The notes: a model not told the origin generated them from the sequence alone. Positions 1-8,539 are shown, counted from the stretch's first letter. The stretch is 64,000 nucleotides of DNA from Novosphingobium sp. FSW06-99 (GCF_001519065.1 NZ_KQ954251.1:1-64000); one strand, 5' to 3'. Translations and numbers: made by a program.

Positions 1-4
1 ACCC

Positions 5-48
5 CTGTCCCCGGAACTCCCCCCGGGGACTCTGGCCCCCGGAACTCC
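5..48 (-). repeat. REP-like 16-bp motif, minus-strand copy plus a partial copy
   Basis: Positions 5-20 read CTGTCCCCGGAACTCC, the reverse complement of the motif found three times at 911-1067. A 12-bp partial copy (CCCCGGAACTCC) lies at 37-48. The motif sits just beyond the 3' end of the methyltransferase gene and faces the copies on its other side, so that gene is bracketed by inverted repeats. REP-type motifs of this kind accompany REP-associated tyrosine transposases, and one is encoded at 1076-1783. The window edge cuts the element, so its left extent is unknown. Confidence 0.7.
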
Positions 49-56
49 CACCGTTG

Positions 57-878
57 TCAGATTTTTCGGCCAACCAAAAGAATCCAGTCTTCAAAAAGCC
101 ATTCTTTTTGAATGGTGGATAGATCAATATCCGAACCAAAACGCTGAAATAAAGCTTCGCGTTCCGGGTTCGTCTTTGAACGGTGCTCTTCGATAATTTC
201 GAATCCGGTGCCTACAAACATATCGACAATCTGCTGGTGTGTGACTTTGTTCAACTCTCTGTAGCGATCCATGTTCCACGCATCTATGCCTGCGTCATGG
301 CATCGCTGTTCGAACCCGGGTTTCAGGTGTGCCCAAGGATCGCTTGCTTCCGGAAACCAGTGCCACAGGTGTGATCCCACGGGGCTGTAAAAAAGCGGGC
401 AAGTATCCAGTAGCAAGTATCCACCAGGGCGTAAGGAATCAGATGTCCATTTTATGATCCTCTCCAAATCCGGGACATGCTCTGCGCTATCGAGCATCAT
501 GGCATAGTCGAACCCTGGAAATGGCATTTTCAGATCGAAAATATTTCCTTCAAGTAAAAGTGCAGAATCGGTATTCGATCCGACGGCATCGCAAAGATCA
601 GGAAATTCATCAACATTGAATTCGTGACCGAATTCTCCAAAACTACGGTCAATGCCAACGGCCAGAGAAGCACCATGCGCAGCGGCAGCGGCGACACCGT
701 TTCCTGTTCCACAGCCAACGTCCAAAAATCTCCCGCGCTTGATCGGGTCGGGAATATGCCAATTTATTTTGTTATGCGCATGCTGATAACGATCACGAAA
801 ATTGCTGACGTTGCTGAACATTGCACAATCCAGATATGAAGCGTCCTGATGATAGGTCTTTCCATATTGGAAGTCCAT
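57..878 (-). CDS. Class I SAM-dependent methyltransferase
   Basis: The 273-residue product has the Rossmann-type SAM-binding core: motif I FLDVGCGTGNG at about residues 51-61, an acidic loop VGID about 20 residues later, and the post-motif LDSAEHVPD followed by LRPGGYLLLDT. These motifs are typical of Methyltransf_11/25-type enzymes acting on small molecules or glycans; the substrate cannot be read from sequence. The gene is clearly AT-richer than the rest of the window and has different codon use, which suggests recent acquisition. It is bracketed by inverted 16-bp REP-like motifs (5-20 and 911-926) and lies beside a REP-associated transposase. The start is the first ATG of the frame and no strong ribosome-binding site precedes it. 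Confidence 0.85.
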   Translation of the reverse strand: MDFQYGKTYHQDASYLDCAMFSNVSNFRDRYQHAHNKINWHIPDPIKRGRFLDVGCGTGNGVAAAAAHGASLAVGIDRSFGEFGHEFNVDEFPDLCDAVGSNTDSALLLEGNIFDLKMPFPGFDYAMMLDSAEHVPDLERIIKWTSDSLRPGGYLLLDTCPLFYSPVGSHLWHWFPEASDPWAHLKPGFEQRCHDAGIDAWNMDRYRELNKVTHQQIVDMFVGTGFEIIEEHRSKTNPEREALFQRFGSDIDLSTIQKEWLFEDWILLVGRKI

Positions 879-910
879 CTTGTGCAGGTCGCGCTGCGGG
901 GGGTGAATTT

Positions 911-926
911 GGAGTTCCGGGGACAG
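911..926 (+). repeat. REP-like 16-bp motif GGAGTTCCGGGGACAG
   Basis: This is an exact copy of the 16-mer, about 30 bp upstream of the methyltransferase start codon and in inverted orientation to the copy at 5-20. It would mark the right boundary of a REP-bounded methyltransferase unit. It may also overlap that gene's promoter region. Confidence 0.75.
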
Positions 927-1032
927 CTATTATAGCTGATCAACGAACGACGGATTCCGCCAAGCCGAACCGCGCCTTCCGAATGCCCCCATTTGAAGGC
1001 GATTTTTTGCCCTAATTCCCCGAAGAGTTCCG

Positions 1033-1067
1033 GGAGTTCCGGGGACAGGGGGGAGTTCCGGGGACAG
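1033..1067 (+). repeat. Two tandem REP-like 16-bp motifs next to the transposase
   Basis: Two further exact copies of GGAGTTCCGGGGACAG occur at 1033-1048 and 1052-1067, separated by 3 bp, with a degenerate partial copy just before (from about 1024). They end 9 bp from the stop codon of the REP-associated transposase. REPs immediately flanking a RAYT gene are the usual arrangement and are thought to be the DNA hairpins the enzyme recognises. The 150-bp stretch between 880 and 1033 holds no convincing gene. Confidence 0.75.
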
Positions 1068-1075
1068 TATACCTA

Positions 1076-1783
1076 TTATGCAAGACTAGCGGACGCTTTT
1101 GGCTTGGGGCCGGGTCGTTGCGGGCTCATGATGCGGCCCATCCGGGCTTCGTGATTGGCAATCCATTCGGGTGCTGCCAAGGGGCGTCCTGTGTTGAGTT
1201 GCGATTCAATCGTCTGCGCAACGTCCTGTCTCGCCGCCGTCAATTCGCCCGCCTCGAGGCCATGGCGCAACATCGCGCGCCAATTGGGAACGTGCCGAGA
1301 CAGCGCCGCCACATCGGTCAACGGGTCATCGCTCGCGCGTTGGTTGGCGATATGGCTGCGCGCGCTTGACCAACGCCAGTCGGCAGCATCATCTACCAAC
1401 CCGGCGGCAACGGGGTTTTGCTCGACATAGCGGATGGCGATCATAAGATGCGCGTCGTCCATCGGGTAACTGGCAAAACGAGCCTGAAACAGATGACCGC
1501 GCCAACCTTCGCGAAAATTGATCGCCCGCGTATAGCGCCGATGGGCCTCTCCGAGCATCGCCCGCAAACTGTCAGGGTGGTGGGGAATCAGGATCAGATG
1601 AACATGATTGTCCATCAAGCACCACGCCAGGCACCGCGTATATGTCGATCGCGCATAGTCTGCGAGCAGCGAAAGATAGGCAAGTCGGTCATCGTCCGAA
1701 AAGAAAACCGGCCGGCGTCGGTTTCCGCGCTGTGTTACATGGTGAGCCACATGGGGGATCACAATTCTTGCCAAACGCGCCAT
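1076..1783 (-). mobile_element. REP-associated tyrosine transposase (RAYT, Y1/HUH family)
   Basis: The 235-residue protein starts MARLARIVIP, then HHVTQRGNRR, the usual N-terminus of Y1_Tnp RAYT proteins. The HUH metal-binding motif is visible as DNHVHLIL, and the catalytic tyrosine lies in RYVEQNPVAAGLV. The family cuts and joins single-stranded DNA at REP hairpins and is held responsible for REP/BIME dispersal. Exact REP-like 16-mers lie directly downstream. I chose the ATG at 1783 because it matches the family N-terminus; an in-frame ATG at 1795 would add four residues. It is divergent from the HEAT-like gene at 1849. The reading frame is intact, so the gene could be active. Confidence 0.9.
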
Positions 1784-1848
1784 GCGCCTATCCATGCAGA
1801 AATAATCGATTTTCGGCAATTAGATATAGTCTCTCCGGATTTTTTGTA

Positions 1849-2526
1849 ATGAAAGAAAAAGTGTCTAAGAAACTGGCCCGTGCACCATTCACGACGGAGG
1901 AACTCGTGAAAATGACGGCCGCTGAATTTGGTCGACAGAGACTGACCGATGACGAAAAATCTCGCCTGCGTGCGATTAACGAACAAAGGGCGCGCCGTCG
2001 GTTGGAATGGTCTGCACAGCTTAGAGCGGAAGAGGAGCCGATTTTGGCTGATCTGCAAACGATCGGCTGTGATGTGAAATCAGTGTGGGACTTGGTGAAC
2101 ACATCCAGGCCATATCCAGACGCTATACCGATTTTACTTAAACATTTGACCAAATCATATTCCGACCGAACGAAAGAGGGGATCGCTCGTGCTTTAGCGG
2201 TTTCGGACGCCAGAGATGCATGGCCGTTGCTGGTTGCCGAATATCTTAAAGCTCCGATGGGTGAAGTGAATGGAATCAGGCTCGGGGCGAAGAGTGGCCT
2301 TGCAGCAGCCTTGTCGGCGGTGGCAACGGATGATGTGATTTCGCAACTTGCCGCGCTGGCCAAGGACAAATCTAATGGCGACAGCCGTTTGCTTCTGCTG
2401 AGCGCCTTGCGGAGATCAAAAATGCCGGTCGCAAAAAATACACTTGAGGAATTGGCCGACGATCCTTCCCTAAAGAAAGAAATAGCATCTTGGAAAAAAG
2501 TGCGGGGAAAGCCGGGGTTGGTATAA
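1849..2526 (+). CDS. HEAT-repeat-like hypothetical protein
   Basis: The 225-residue soluble protein has a basic, charged N-terminus (MKEKVSKKLARAP) and then a series of amphipathic helix pairs, for example around DAIPILLKHL, GIARALAVSD, GLAAALSAVA and LLLLSALRRS. This looks like HEAT/PBS-lyase-type repeats, which usually mediate protein contacts. No catalytic motif, signal peptide or membrane segment is seen. The frame stays open far upstream, but the ATG at 1849 is the first that gives a plausible N-terminus; no clear ribosome-binding site is present. Base composition is lower in GC than the core genes, as in the methyltransferase and RAYT next to it, so it probably belongs to the same accessory patch. 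Function unknown. Confidence 0.7.
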   Translation: MKEKVSKKLARAPFTTEELVKMTAAEFGRQRLTDDEKSRLRAINEQRARRRLEWSAQLRAEEEPILADLQTIGCDVKSVWDLVNTSRPYPDAIPILLKHLTKSYSDRTKEGIARALAVSDARDAWPLLVAEYLKAPMGEVNGIRLGAKSGLAAALSAVATDDVISQLAALAKDKSNGDSRLLLLSALRRSKMPVAKNTLEELADDPSLKKEIASWKKVRGKPGLV

Positions 2527-2715
2527 CTATTTCGTTTCTGCGGGCGCCGACCATTCCTGCCGCGCGGTAATTCCGGCATGTGGCGGGTCGGTTACGATCG
2601 TCGATGTCTGTAACACATTGTCCCAAATGATAGTTTTGGCGTGCTGTCGGAAAGGCGGATGAAGGCTGCGGCGTTTGCACGGGCATGGGGGGCTTCCCAT
2701 GAACGGAGACGACCG

Positions 2716-3438
2716 ATGAAAAACCTATGCGTGCTTCTTGCTGTCGGTTTCGCGCCTGTCTTCGCAGGCCCGGCTTTTGCGCAGGACGAGGGTCAGGATA
2801 TTTCGCTGACCCGGTCGCAGGTGTTCAGCGGCGGGCATGTCGAGGCGACGGTTGGCTGGAACCACCTCGATATGACATCGCTCAAGGATATCGATCCGAC
2901 CGCCGATGTGGGCACCAGCCGCAGCGGCGTGAAGGTCGGCGGCGCGGTGGGATATGACTTTCCGCTGGACGACAACACCACCCTCGGGTTCGAAGTGGGC
3001 CTTTATGGCAACACCGTCCGCTGGACCAACACCCAGAACCTGGTGGCGGGCACGTTCAACACCTCGCAAGTCAATGCGGGGCGCGACTTTTATATCGGCA
3101 CGCGCTGGGGCTATGCATTGAACCACAAGACGCAGATCTTTGCCAAGGGCGGGTTCACCAACACCCTGTTCGGCGTAACCGGCACCAATGGCGCCTATGT
3201 GGCCTATTCGGGCACGGGATCGAACCTGCTCTATCAGGGGGTATCGGCCAGCGGCTATCGCGTGGGCGGCGGCATCGAGCAAAGGCTGTTCGGCCCGACG
3301 TTCATGAGGGTGGAATACGACTATTCGCATTATGCCAGCGGCCAGTTCAACTATGTCGACACCACGCCCGATTTCAGCCATTTCGACCTGCACGCCACGC
3401 AGCAGCAAGTGCTGGTGAGCGTGGGTTTGCGCTTCTGA
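2716..3438 (+). CDS. Outer-membrane beta-barrel protein (porin-like, OMP_b-brl)
   Basis: The 240-residue protein begins with a signal peptide (MKNLCVLLAVGFAPVFAGPA, cleavage near FAQ-DE). The rest is a run of alternating hydrophobic strands such as GGAVGYDF, LGFEVGLYG and RVEYDYSHY, ending in VLVSVGLRF with the C-terminal Phe typical of outer-membrane barrels. This fits the Opa/Omp25-type 8-strand barrel family, whose roles are structural or adhesive. The start is fixed by GGAGAC at 2705-2710, five bases ahead of the ATG; a longer in-frame start at 2641 lacks this support. It converges on the di-heme peroxidase gene with only a 4-bp gap. Confidence 0.85.
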   Translation: MKNLCVLLAVGFAPVFAGPAFAQDEGQDISLTRSQVFSGGHVEATVGWNHLDMTSLKDIDPTADVGTSRSGVKVGGAVGYDFPLDDNTTLGFEVGLYGNTVRWTNTQNLVAGTFNTSQVNAGRDFYIGTRWGYALNHKTQIFAKGGFTNTLFGVTGTNGAYVAYSGTGSNLLYQGVSASGYRVGGGIEQRLFGPTFMRVEYDYSHYASGQFNYVDTTPDFSHFDLHATQQQVLVSVGLRF

Positions 3439-3442
3439 AGGC

Positions 3443-4423
3443 CTACAACGGCTTGCCACAGGCCATGCGCGGCAGGCCGAGCGCGGGGCGCTGTGTGAAT
3501 TCGCGGTCGGTCAGCGCGTCGAGAAAGGCCAGCAGCGCCGCCATCTCGGCGGGCGCATAGGCCTTGCCGTGGCGGGTGACCGCTGCATCCAGCGACCTGG
3601 CCGATCCGTCATGCCACCACGGCCCGGTCAGCGTGACATTGCGCAGCGACGGCGTGCGGAACTTGCCCGCATCGGCGGGCTGTCGGGTGATTTCCGCCAG
3701 CCCCTGATCCGGCGCCGCAGGATCGGCCGGGCCGATACGGTGAAAGGCCAGATCGGTAAACCGGGGTCCCTGATGGCAGGCAGCGCAATCGCGGGCAAAC
3801 CGCCGTGCGCCCCGGGCGGCCTGGGGTGACATCTGCGTGCGATCCCAGGCGCTGCCATACGATGTCATGGTGCGTTCGAAACTGGCGATGGCCAGCCGCA
3901 CCTGCACAAAATCGATCTGCCCGTGGCCGCCCGGAAAGGCCTGCGCAAACATCGCGCGATAACAGGCGTCCTTGTCCAGCCGCGCGGCAATATCGCCTTC
4001 GTGCCCGGACATCCCCATTTCGACCGGGTGCGTTCCGGCCACCGGCACCGCGACTTGCGCTTCGAGCGTGGTCTCGCGCGGATCGGCATAAGTAAGCGGG
4101 CTGAACCAGGCGACATTGGCCAGGCCTGGCACATTGCGGCGGCCGGGTTCTCCGGTCACGCCGGGGTGGGTGATGTTGCCATCGGCAAAGGCGTGTTTCT
4201 GTTCGTGGCAGGTGGCACAGGCCACCGTGCCGTCGCGCGACAGATCCGCATCATAGAACAGCCGCCGCCCCAGTTCGATCCGCGCGGCAGACATCGGGTT
4301 GTCGGCGGGCACCGCTGGCGGGGCGATGCCCTTTGGCAGGGGCCCGATCCATCCCGCAGGCGCCGCGCCCACCAGCGCAAGGCCCGCCATGGCGAGCGCC
4401 CGAACGGCACGGCGCGGCGGCAT
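3443..4423 (-). CDS. Di-heme cytochrome c peroxidase family protein (CcpA/MauG/MbnH superfamily)
   Basis: The 326-residue exported protein has two CxxCH c-type heme sites: CATCH at about residues 69-73 and CAACH at about 213-217. An N-terminal hydrophobic segment (LAMAGLALVGAAPAG) should direct it to the periplasm. Family features include RLFYDADLSRDG before heme 1, the VPGLANVAWF segment, and the C-terminal GKFRTPSLRNVTLTGPWWHDGS block. Members either reduce peroxide or, like MauG and MbnH, oxidise tryptophan or other residues in a partner protein; sequence alone does not decide. It starts 5 bp after the stop of the HGHGP periplasmic protein, so the two are probably one translationally coupled unit. 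The in-frame ATG at residue 12 is an alternative start. Confidence 0.88.
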   Translation of the reverse strand: MPPRRAVRALAMAGLALVGAAPAGWIGPLPKGIAPPAVPADNPMSAARIELGRRLFYDADLSRDGTVACATCHEQKHAFADGNITHPGVTGEPGRRNVPGLANVAWFSPLTYADPRETTLEAQVAVPVAGTHPVEMGMSGHEGDIAARLDKDACYRAMFAQAFPGGHGQIDFVQVRLAIASFERTMTSYGSAWDRTQMSPQAARGARRFARDCAACHQGPRFTDLAFHRIGPADPAAPDQGLAEITRQPADAGKFRTPSLRNVTLTGPWWHDGSARSLDAAVTRHGKAYAPAEMAALLAFLDALTDREFTQRPALGLPRMACGKPL

Positions 4424-4428
4424 CGCAA

Positions 4429-4953
4429 TCAGGGCAGGCGCACGATCAGAACCGCCGTCTGCGGATCGCCATTGGCCGAAATCTGCAGGACATACGATCC
4501 CTTGGTCAGGCTGAAATCGACCATCTTGCGGATGCCGCTACAGGCCGGTCCATGGCCATGCGCGGTGGAGAGTGCAGGCCGTCCATCGCCGATCACATCG
4601 ATCCACGCCGGAGACCCCAGCGCGATGCGGTACGCGCCGTCGGCCGGCGCGGTAAACGCGACCAGACCGCCGTGGCTGACACTGCCGCCGGGTTTTTCCG
4701 GCTGAATCACATAATGCACATCCGGCGTCGGCGCCAAAGAGATGCGCGCGGCCTGGCCAATCGCGAGGGTGGCCGCGTTGACCTGCGCGCCATTGGTGGC
4801 CGCGACAATCTGGCCGGGCGTGGACCATGGCGCCAGAATGCCCTCGGGCGCGACCGGGGCGGTGCAGGCGGGCGCGCCGTCCTGCGCGTATGCGGGAGCG
4901 GCTGCCGTGGCAGCCAGCAGGGCGGACAGCCCCAGAACGAGCGTCAAACGCAT
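4429..4953 (-). CDS. Small periplasmic protein with HGHGPxC motif, unknown function
   Basis: The 174-residue protein has a clear signal peptide (cleavage near AYAQ-DG). The mature part resembles a small beta-sandwich. Distinctive features are PEKPGGSVSHGG (about 86-96), the strand SPAWIDVIGDG, and AHGHGPACSG (about 131-140), where two His and a Cys cluster and could bind a metal. Another Cys lies at about 30, and two Trp at about 43 and 117. I do not recognise a characterised family. It is the first gene of a two-gene unit with the di-heme peroxidase and is divergent from a TonB-dependent receptor, which points to metal or metallophore handling; this is inference. The 85-bp divergent intergenic region shows no obvious Fur box. 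Confidence 0.8.
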   Translation of the reverse strand: MRLTLVLGLSALLAATAAAPAYAQDGAPACTAPVAPEGILAPWSTPGQIVAATNGAQVNAATLAIGQAARISLAPTPDVHYVIQPEKPGGSVSHGGLVAFTAPADGAYRIALGSPAWIDVIGDGRPALSTAHGHGPACSGIRKMVDFSLTKGSYVLQISANGDPQTAVLIVRLP

Positions 4954-5038
4954 GATTTTTCGTTACCTTGCCTAGCTATGTTTTGCGAAATATAGGAGCG
5001 CCAACCAAACAACAACACTTTCCTCAGGGGGTTTTCTC

Positions 5039-7168
5039 ATGCGCGTTGCAATTGTCCATGCCTTGTTGCTGTCCGCCGCCTTGCCGGTCACGGCGCTTGC
5101 CCAGCAACAGCCGGGCCCTGCGCCGGCGGTCGGCGCGTTCGGTCTGGGCGAGATCGTGGTGACCGCGCAGGCACCTTCGCCGCTGACCGTGGGCACGTCC
5201 ACGCTCAACGCCGATACGATCTATACGTTTGATCGCACCACGCTCGACGATGCGCTGAATCTGGTCGCCGGGGCGGCCTCGGGCAGCACCGGCGGCACGC
5301 GCAACGAACGGCTGATCTTTGTGCGCGGTTTCAACCGGTTCGAGGTGCCACTGCTGATCGATGGCATCCAGGTCTATCTGCCGGCCGACAACCGGCTCGA
5401 TTTCGGGCGTTTCCTCACCAACGACATCGCCGAAATCCAGGTCGCCAAGGGCTATGCCTCGGTGCTCAACGGCCCCGACGGGATGGGCGGCGCGATCAAT
5501 CTGGTAACGTCAAAGCCGACCCGCGCGCTGGAGGCGGACATGACCGGCACGCTCGATCTGGGGCGCAATGTCGAATATGGCGGCTACAATCTGTCGGGCC
5601 GGATCGGTACGCGCCACGACACCTGGTATGCGCAAGTCAGCGCCGGGCGCAATTACACCGACCACTGGGATCTGGCCGGGGGTTTCGTGCCCACCGCGAC
5701 GCAGGCGGCGGGCCAGCGCCAGTTTTCGCAAAGCGAGGATTGGCGCGTCAATGTGAAGGCCGGGTTCACCCCTAATGCCACCGATGAATATTCGATCAAC
5801 TACACCCGGCAGGAAGGTTCGAAACTGGCGCCGCTGAGCGTGACCGACACGCTGGCTTCGCAAAAGTTCTGGACCTGGCCCGCGTGGAACATGGACAGCG
5901 TCTATTTCCTGTCGACCACGCAGATCGATCCGATCGCCACGCTCAAGACCCGGATCTATCGCAACACATTCTATAACCTGTTACGTTCGTTCGATTCGAT
6001 TGCCGAGACGACGCAGACCCGGCCTTATGCCTTCAACAGTCCTTATTGGGATTCGGCCTATGGCGGTTCGGCCGAACTGGCGCTCAGGCCATCGTCGGTC
6101 GAACGGCTCAGCGTGTCGGCGCATTACCGGCTGGACCAGCATCAGGAACAGCAGACCAGCTTTCCCGGCGCGTTTACCGAGCCGCGCCTGACCGATCGCG
6201 AATCCACCGTCAGCCTGGCCGCGGAGAACGAACTGCACCTGACGTCGCGGCTGACCCTGCTGGCGGGCGTCGGCTATGATTTGCGCCACCTGATGGAGGC
6301 AGAGGCCTATGGCGCGCCGCTGGGCAAGCCGTCGAGCACGCCAAGCGTGCTGTACGGCTGGCCGCTGAGCGATGTCGGTGCGTGGAGCGGGCAGGGCCAG
6401 ATCACCTGGCAACCCGATGACGAAACCTCGCTGCACGCCAGCATCTCGTCACGCGCGCGCTTTCCCACTTTGTTCGAACGGTTCAGCCAGAAATTCGACA
6501 GCGCCATCCCCAATCCGTACCTCCGGCCCGAACGCGCCACCAACTACGAGATCGGTGGCAGCCATCGGCTGGGCGTGGTCAAAGTGGAAGGCGCGGCGTT
6601 CTATTCCCACCTGAATGACGTGATCGTTTCGCAACCGGAACTGGCCTATGGCTGCACCGCCAGCACCACGCCGGGCCCTTGCGCGCCAACCGTGCTCACG
6701 CAATCGGTCAACGCGGGCAACGGCAATTACTATGGCGCCGAAATTTCACTGGAAGCGCACCTGGCGCCGAGCCTGTCGGTGGGTGGCAACTACACCTATA
6801 TCCACCAGCACATCGCGGCGCCGACCAGCACGGTGAACGATCTGGCCGCCGCACCCACCGGCGATCCGACCGGGGTGCCGAATGACAAGGCTTTTGTCTA
6901 TGCCGACTGGGCCCCGGTCAAACGCCTGCACATCCTGCCGAGCACCGATATCGAATCCAGCCGCTGGACGGTGACCGACGTGGCGCCGATCGTCTATTTC
7001 CGCACCGGATCGCATGTAAACGCCGCGCTGCGCGCCGAATATCTGTTTGCCAGGGGCATTCAGGCCGCCATTGGCGTGCGCAACCTGTTCGACCAGAACT
7101 ATCAGCTTGTGTCGGGCTATCCCGAACCGGGCCGCAGTTTCTACGCCAGCGTCAAGGTCAGCTATTGA
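5039..7168 (+). CDS. TonB-dependent outer-membrane receptor
   Basis: The 709-residue protein has a signal peptide (cleavage near ALAQQQ) and a TonB-box-like segment GEIVVTAQAP. A plug domain follows, with RLIFVRGFNRFEVPLLIDG and AEIQVAKGYASVLNGPDGMGGAINLVT. The long beta-barrel ends in FYASVKVSY with the aromatic C-terminus. Such receptors import siderophores, metal complexes or other scarce solutes using TonB energy. The size is on the short side, closer to siderophore and metal receptors than to large glycan receptors. CAGGGGG eight bases before the ATG supports the start. It diverges from the HGHGP protein/di-heme peroxidase pair, which suggests a shared control region and function. Confidence 0.92.
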   Translation: MRVAIVHALLLSAALPVTALAQQQPGPAPAVGAFGLGEIVVTAQAPSPLTVGTSTLNADTIYTFDRTTLDDALNLVAGAASGSTGGTRNERLIFVRGFNRFEVPLLIDGIQVYLPADNRLDFGRFLTNDIAEIQVAKGYASVLNGPDGMGGAINLVTSKPTRALEADMTGTLDLGRNVEYGGYNLSGRIGTRHDTWYAQVSAGRNYTDHWDLAGGFVPTATQAAGQRQFSQSEDWRVNVKAGFTPNATDEYSINYTRQEGSKLAPLSVTDTLASQKFWTWPAWNMDSVYFLSTTQIDPIATLKTRIYRNTFYNLLRSFDSIAETTQTRPYAFNSPYWDSAYGGSAELALRPSSVERLSVSAHYRLDQHQEQQTSFPGAFTEPRLTDRESTVSLAAENELHLTSRLTLLAGVGYDLRHLMEAEAYGAPLGKPSSTPSVLYGWPLSDVGAWSGQGQITWQPDDETSLHASISSRARFPTLFERFSQKFDSAIPNPYLRPERATNYEIGGSHRLGVVKVEGAAFYSHLNDVIVSQPELAYGCTASTTPGPCAPTVLTQSVNAGNGNYYGAEISLEAHLAPSLSVGGNYTYIHQHIAAPTSTVNDLAAAPTGDPTGVPNDKAFVYADWAPVKRLHILPSTDIESSRWTVTDVAPIVYFRTGSHVNAALRAEYLFARGIQAAIGVRNLFDQNYQLVSGYPEPGRSFYASVKVSY

Positions 7169-7175
7169 GGCCCAG

Positions 7176-7203
7176 GCCGCCGGTCCGGGCCCGGACCGGC
7201 GGC
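7176..7203. terminator. 14-bp perfect inverted repeat between convergent genes
   Basis: A perfect GC-only palindrome with 14-bp arms and no loop lies between the stop codons of the TonB receptor and the metallophosphoesterase. It has no T-run on either side, so it is a terminator-like or RNA-stabilising hairpin rather than a classical intrinsic terminator. Confidence 0.5.
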
Positions 7204-7207
7204 GGGG

Positions 7208-8539
7208 TTACAGCGTGAACTGCGCCATTGTCGTTCCGTCGGCGGCATAGGCGGTCAGGCGCCAGCCGTGGGGTTGGCGTTCGAGCAGGGCATAGCCGAA
7301 CCGGCCGGGGATGGTGGTCAGCGCGGACAGGGGTGTTGCGCCGCTCTTGCCGGTGGTCTGGGCCAGATCGGCCGGGCCGAGTGCGGCGTCCTCCATCGTA
7401 CCCGAAAAGCCGGTGATCACCTGTGCGGGGCGGTCGGTGAACTGCGCCACCTGAAACAGGTGGATGTGGCCTGCCAGCATCGCCCGGACATGGTGCAGCG
7501 TCGGCGGGTCGAATGCCTCGATCGGTTTGCTGCCGATGGTCACGGTGTCGTGATCGTGCTTGTCCCACAGCACCGCGTTGATCGGGTAATGCGCGGTGGC
7601 AAAGGTGTCGGTCGCATCGTGCGACAGGCGTTCGATGATCGCCATGTCATGCGCAAAGCGGGCGGCAACGGCGGGGTCTTTCGCCTTGCCGCTGGCCAAT
7701 TGCATCAGATCGGCAACCACCAGTTGTGCCGATCCACCCAGGCTGACGGCATAGGGATCGGTGTCGTTGCCCGCCGCATCGTTGGCGGGGTCGAGGCAAT
7801 CGGCACCCGTCACCAGCGGGTGCGGATCGAGCAGGCGCCACCAGCCCTGGCCCGCGCGCGAACATTCCTCGTGATTGCCGCGATCCATCACCCACGGCGC
7901 CGCCGCCAGCAAGGGAGCGGCCGGTGTCAGGAAATCGGCGCGCCAGCCCGCCTCGCCATAGCCCCAGGCCGTGTTGGCGCAGTCGGCATGGTCGGCGGGG
8001 CAGGGGTTTTCGCGATAGAGATAATCGCCCACGTGCAGCACCAGATCGGGGTGCAGCGTGGCGGCGCGCGCGGCGATTGCGGCAAACGGCCATTGCGCGG
8101 GATCGTTGCAGCCCTGCCATGCGTTGTCGCCACTTTTCAGGCGGCAACCGGTATCGCCGATCAGCACGATACGATCGATCTGCGGCCGGGGCAGGGGCAG
8201 CGCCTGCCCGCCCAGACTGGCATGCCGTGCGCCGCGCGGCACGCGCGTTTCGCAAATGCGGGTGGGAAACGCCGCCGGGGTGGTTACTTCGGCCTTGTTG
8301 GTGCGCACCGGCAGCGTGGCGGGGGCGGCGCGTTCGGCCATCGGCACGGCGCGGCCATCGACATGCAGCACGGGGCAGGCCTCGGCATCGGTCAGCGCAC
8401 GGACCACGCTGCCGCCGCCCGGAGCCATTTCCACCCAAGCCTGGCCTGGCGCGGCCTGCGCCGGAACGGCCGTCGTTGCCGCCGCGGTCACCAGCATCGC
8501 CGCCGCCGCGACCTCCAGCATCGAACACAATCCGCGCAT
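7208..8539 (-). CDS. Secreted metallophosphoesterase (calcineurin-like)
   Basis: The 443-residue protein has an N-terminal hydrophobic signal segment with cleavage near PAQA-AP. The metallophosphoesterase signature is spread through it in the right order: IGDTGC (about residue 126), HVGDYLY (about 170), DRGNHEEC (about 222) and the C-terminal AGHIHLF (about 360). These supply the di-metal ligands and catalytic His. The likely role is hydrolysis of phosphate esters in the periplasm or outside the cell; substrate unknown. It converges on the TonB receptor. The start could instead be the ATG six codons in. The upstream GGAATGGAACG gives only weak ribosome-binding support. Confidence 0.85.
   Translation of the reverse strand: MRGLCSMLEVAAAAMLVTAAATTAVPAQAAPGQAWVEMAPGGGSVVRALTDAEACPVLHVDGRAVPMAERAAPATLPVRTNKAEVTTPAAFPTRICETRVPRGARHASLGGQALPLPRPQIDRIVLIGDTGCRLKSGDNAWQGCNDPAQWPFAAIAARAATLHPDLVLHVGDYLYRENPCPADHADCANTAWGYGEAGWRADFLTPAAPLLAAAPWVMDRGNHEECSRAGQGWWRLLDPHPLVTGADCLDPANDAAGNDTDPYAVSLGGSAQLVVADLMQLASGKAKDPAVAARFAHDMAIIERLSHDATDTFATAHYPINAVLWDKHDHDTVTIGSKPIEAFDPPTLHHVRAMLAGHIHLFQVAQFTDRPAQVITGFSGTMEDAALGPADLAQTTGKSGATPLSALTTIPGRFGYALLERQPHGWRLTAYAADGTTMAQFTL

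Noticed and set aside
4429..4953. MbnP-like copper-binding partner of the di-heme enzyme
   Set aside because: The protein lacks a recognisable MbnP domain and is shorter; kept as an unknown HGHGPxC periplasmic protein instead.
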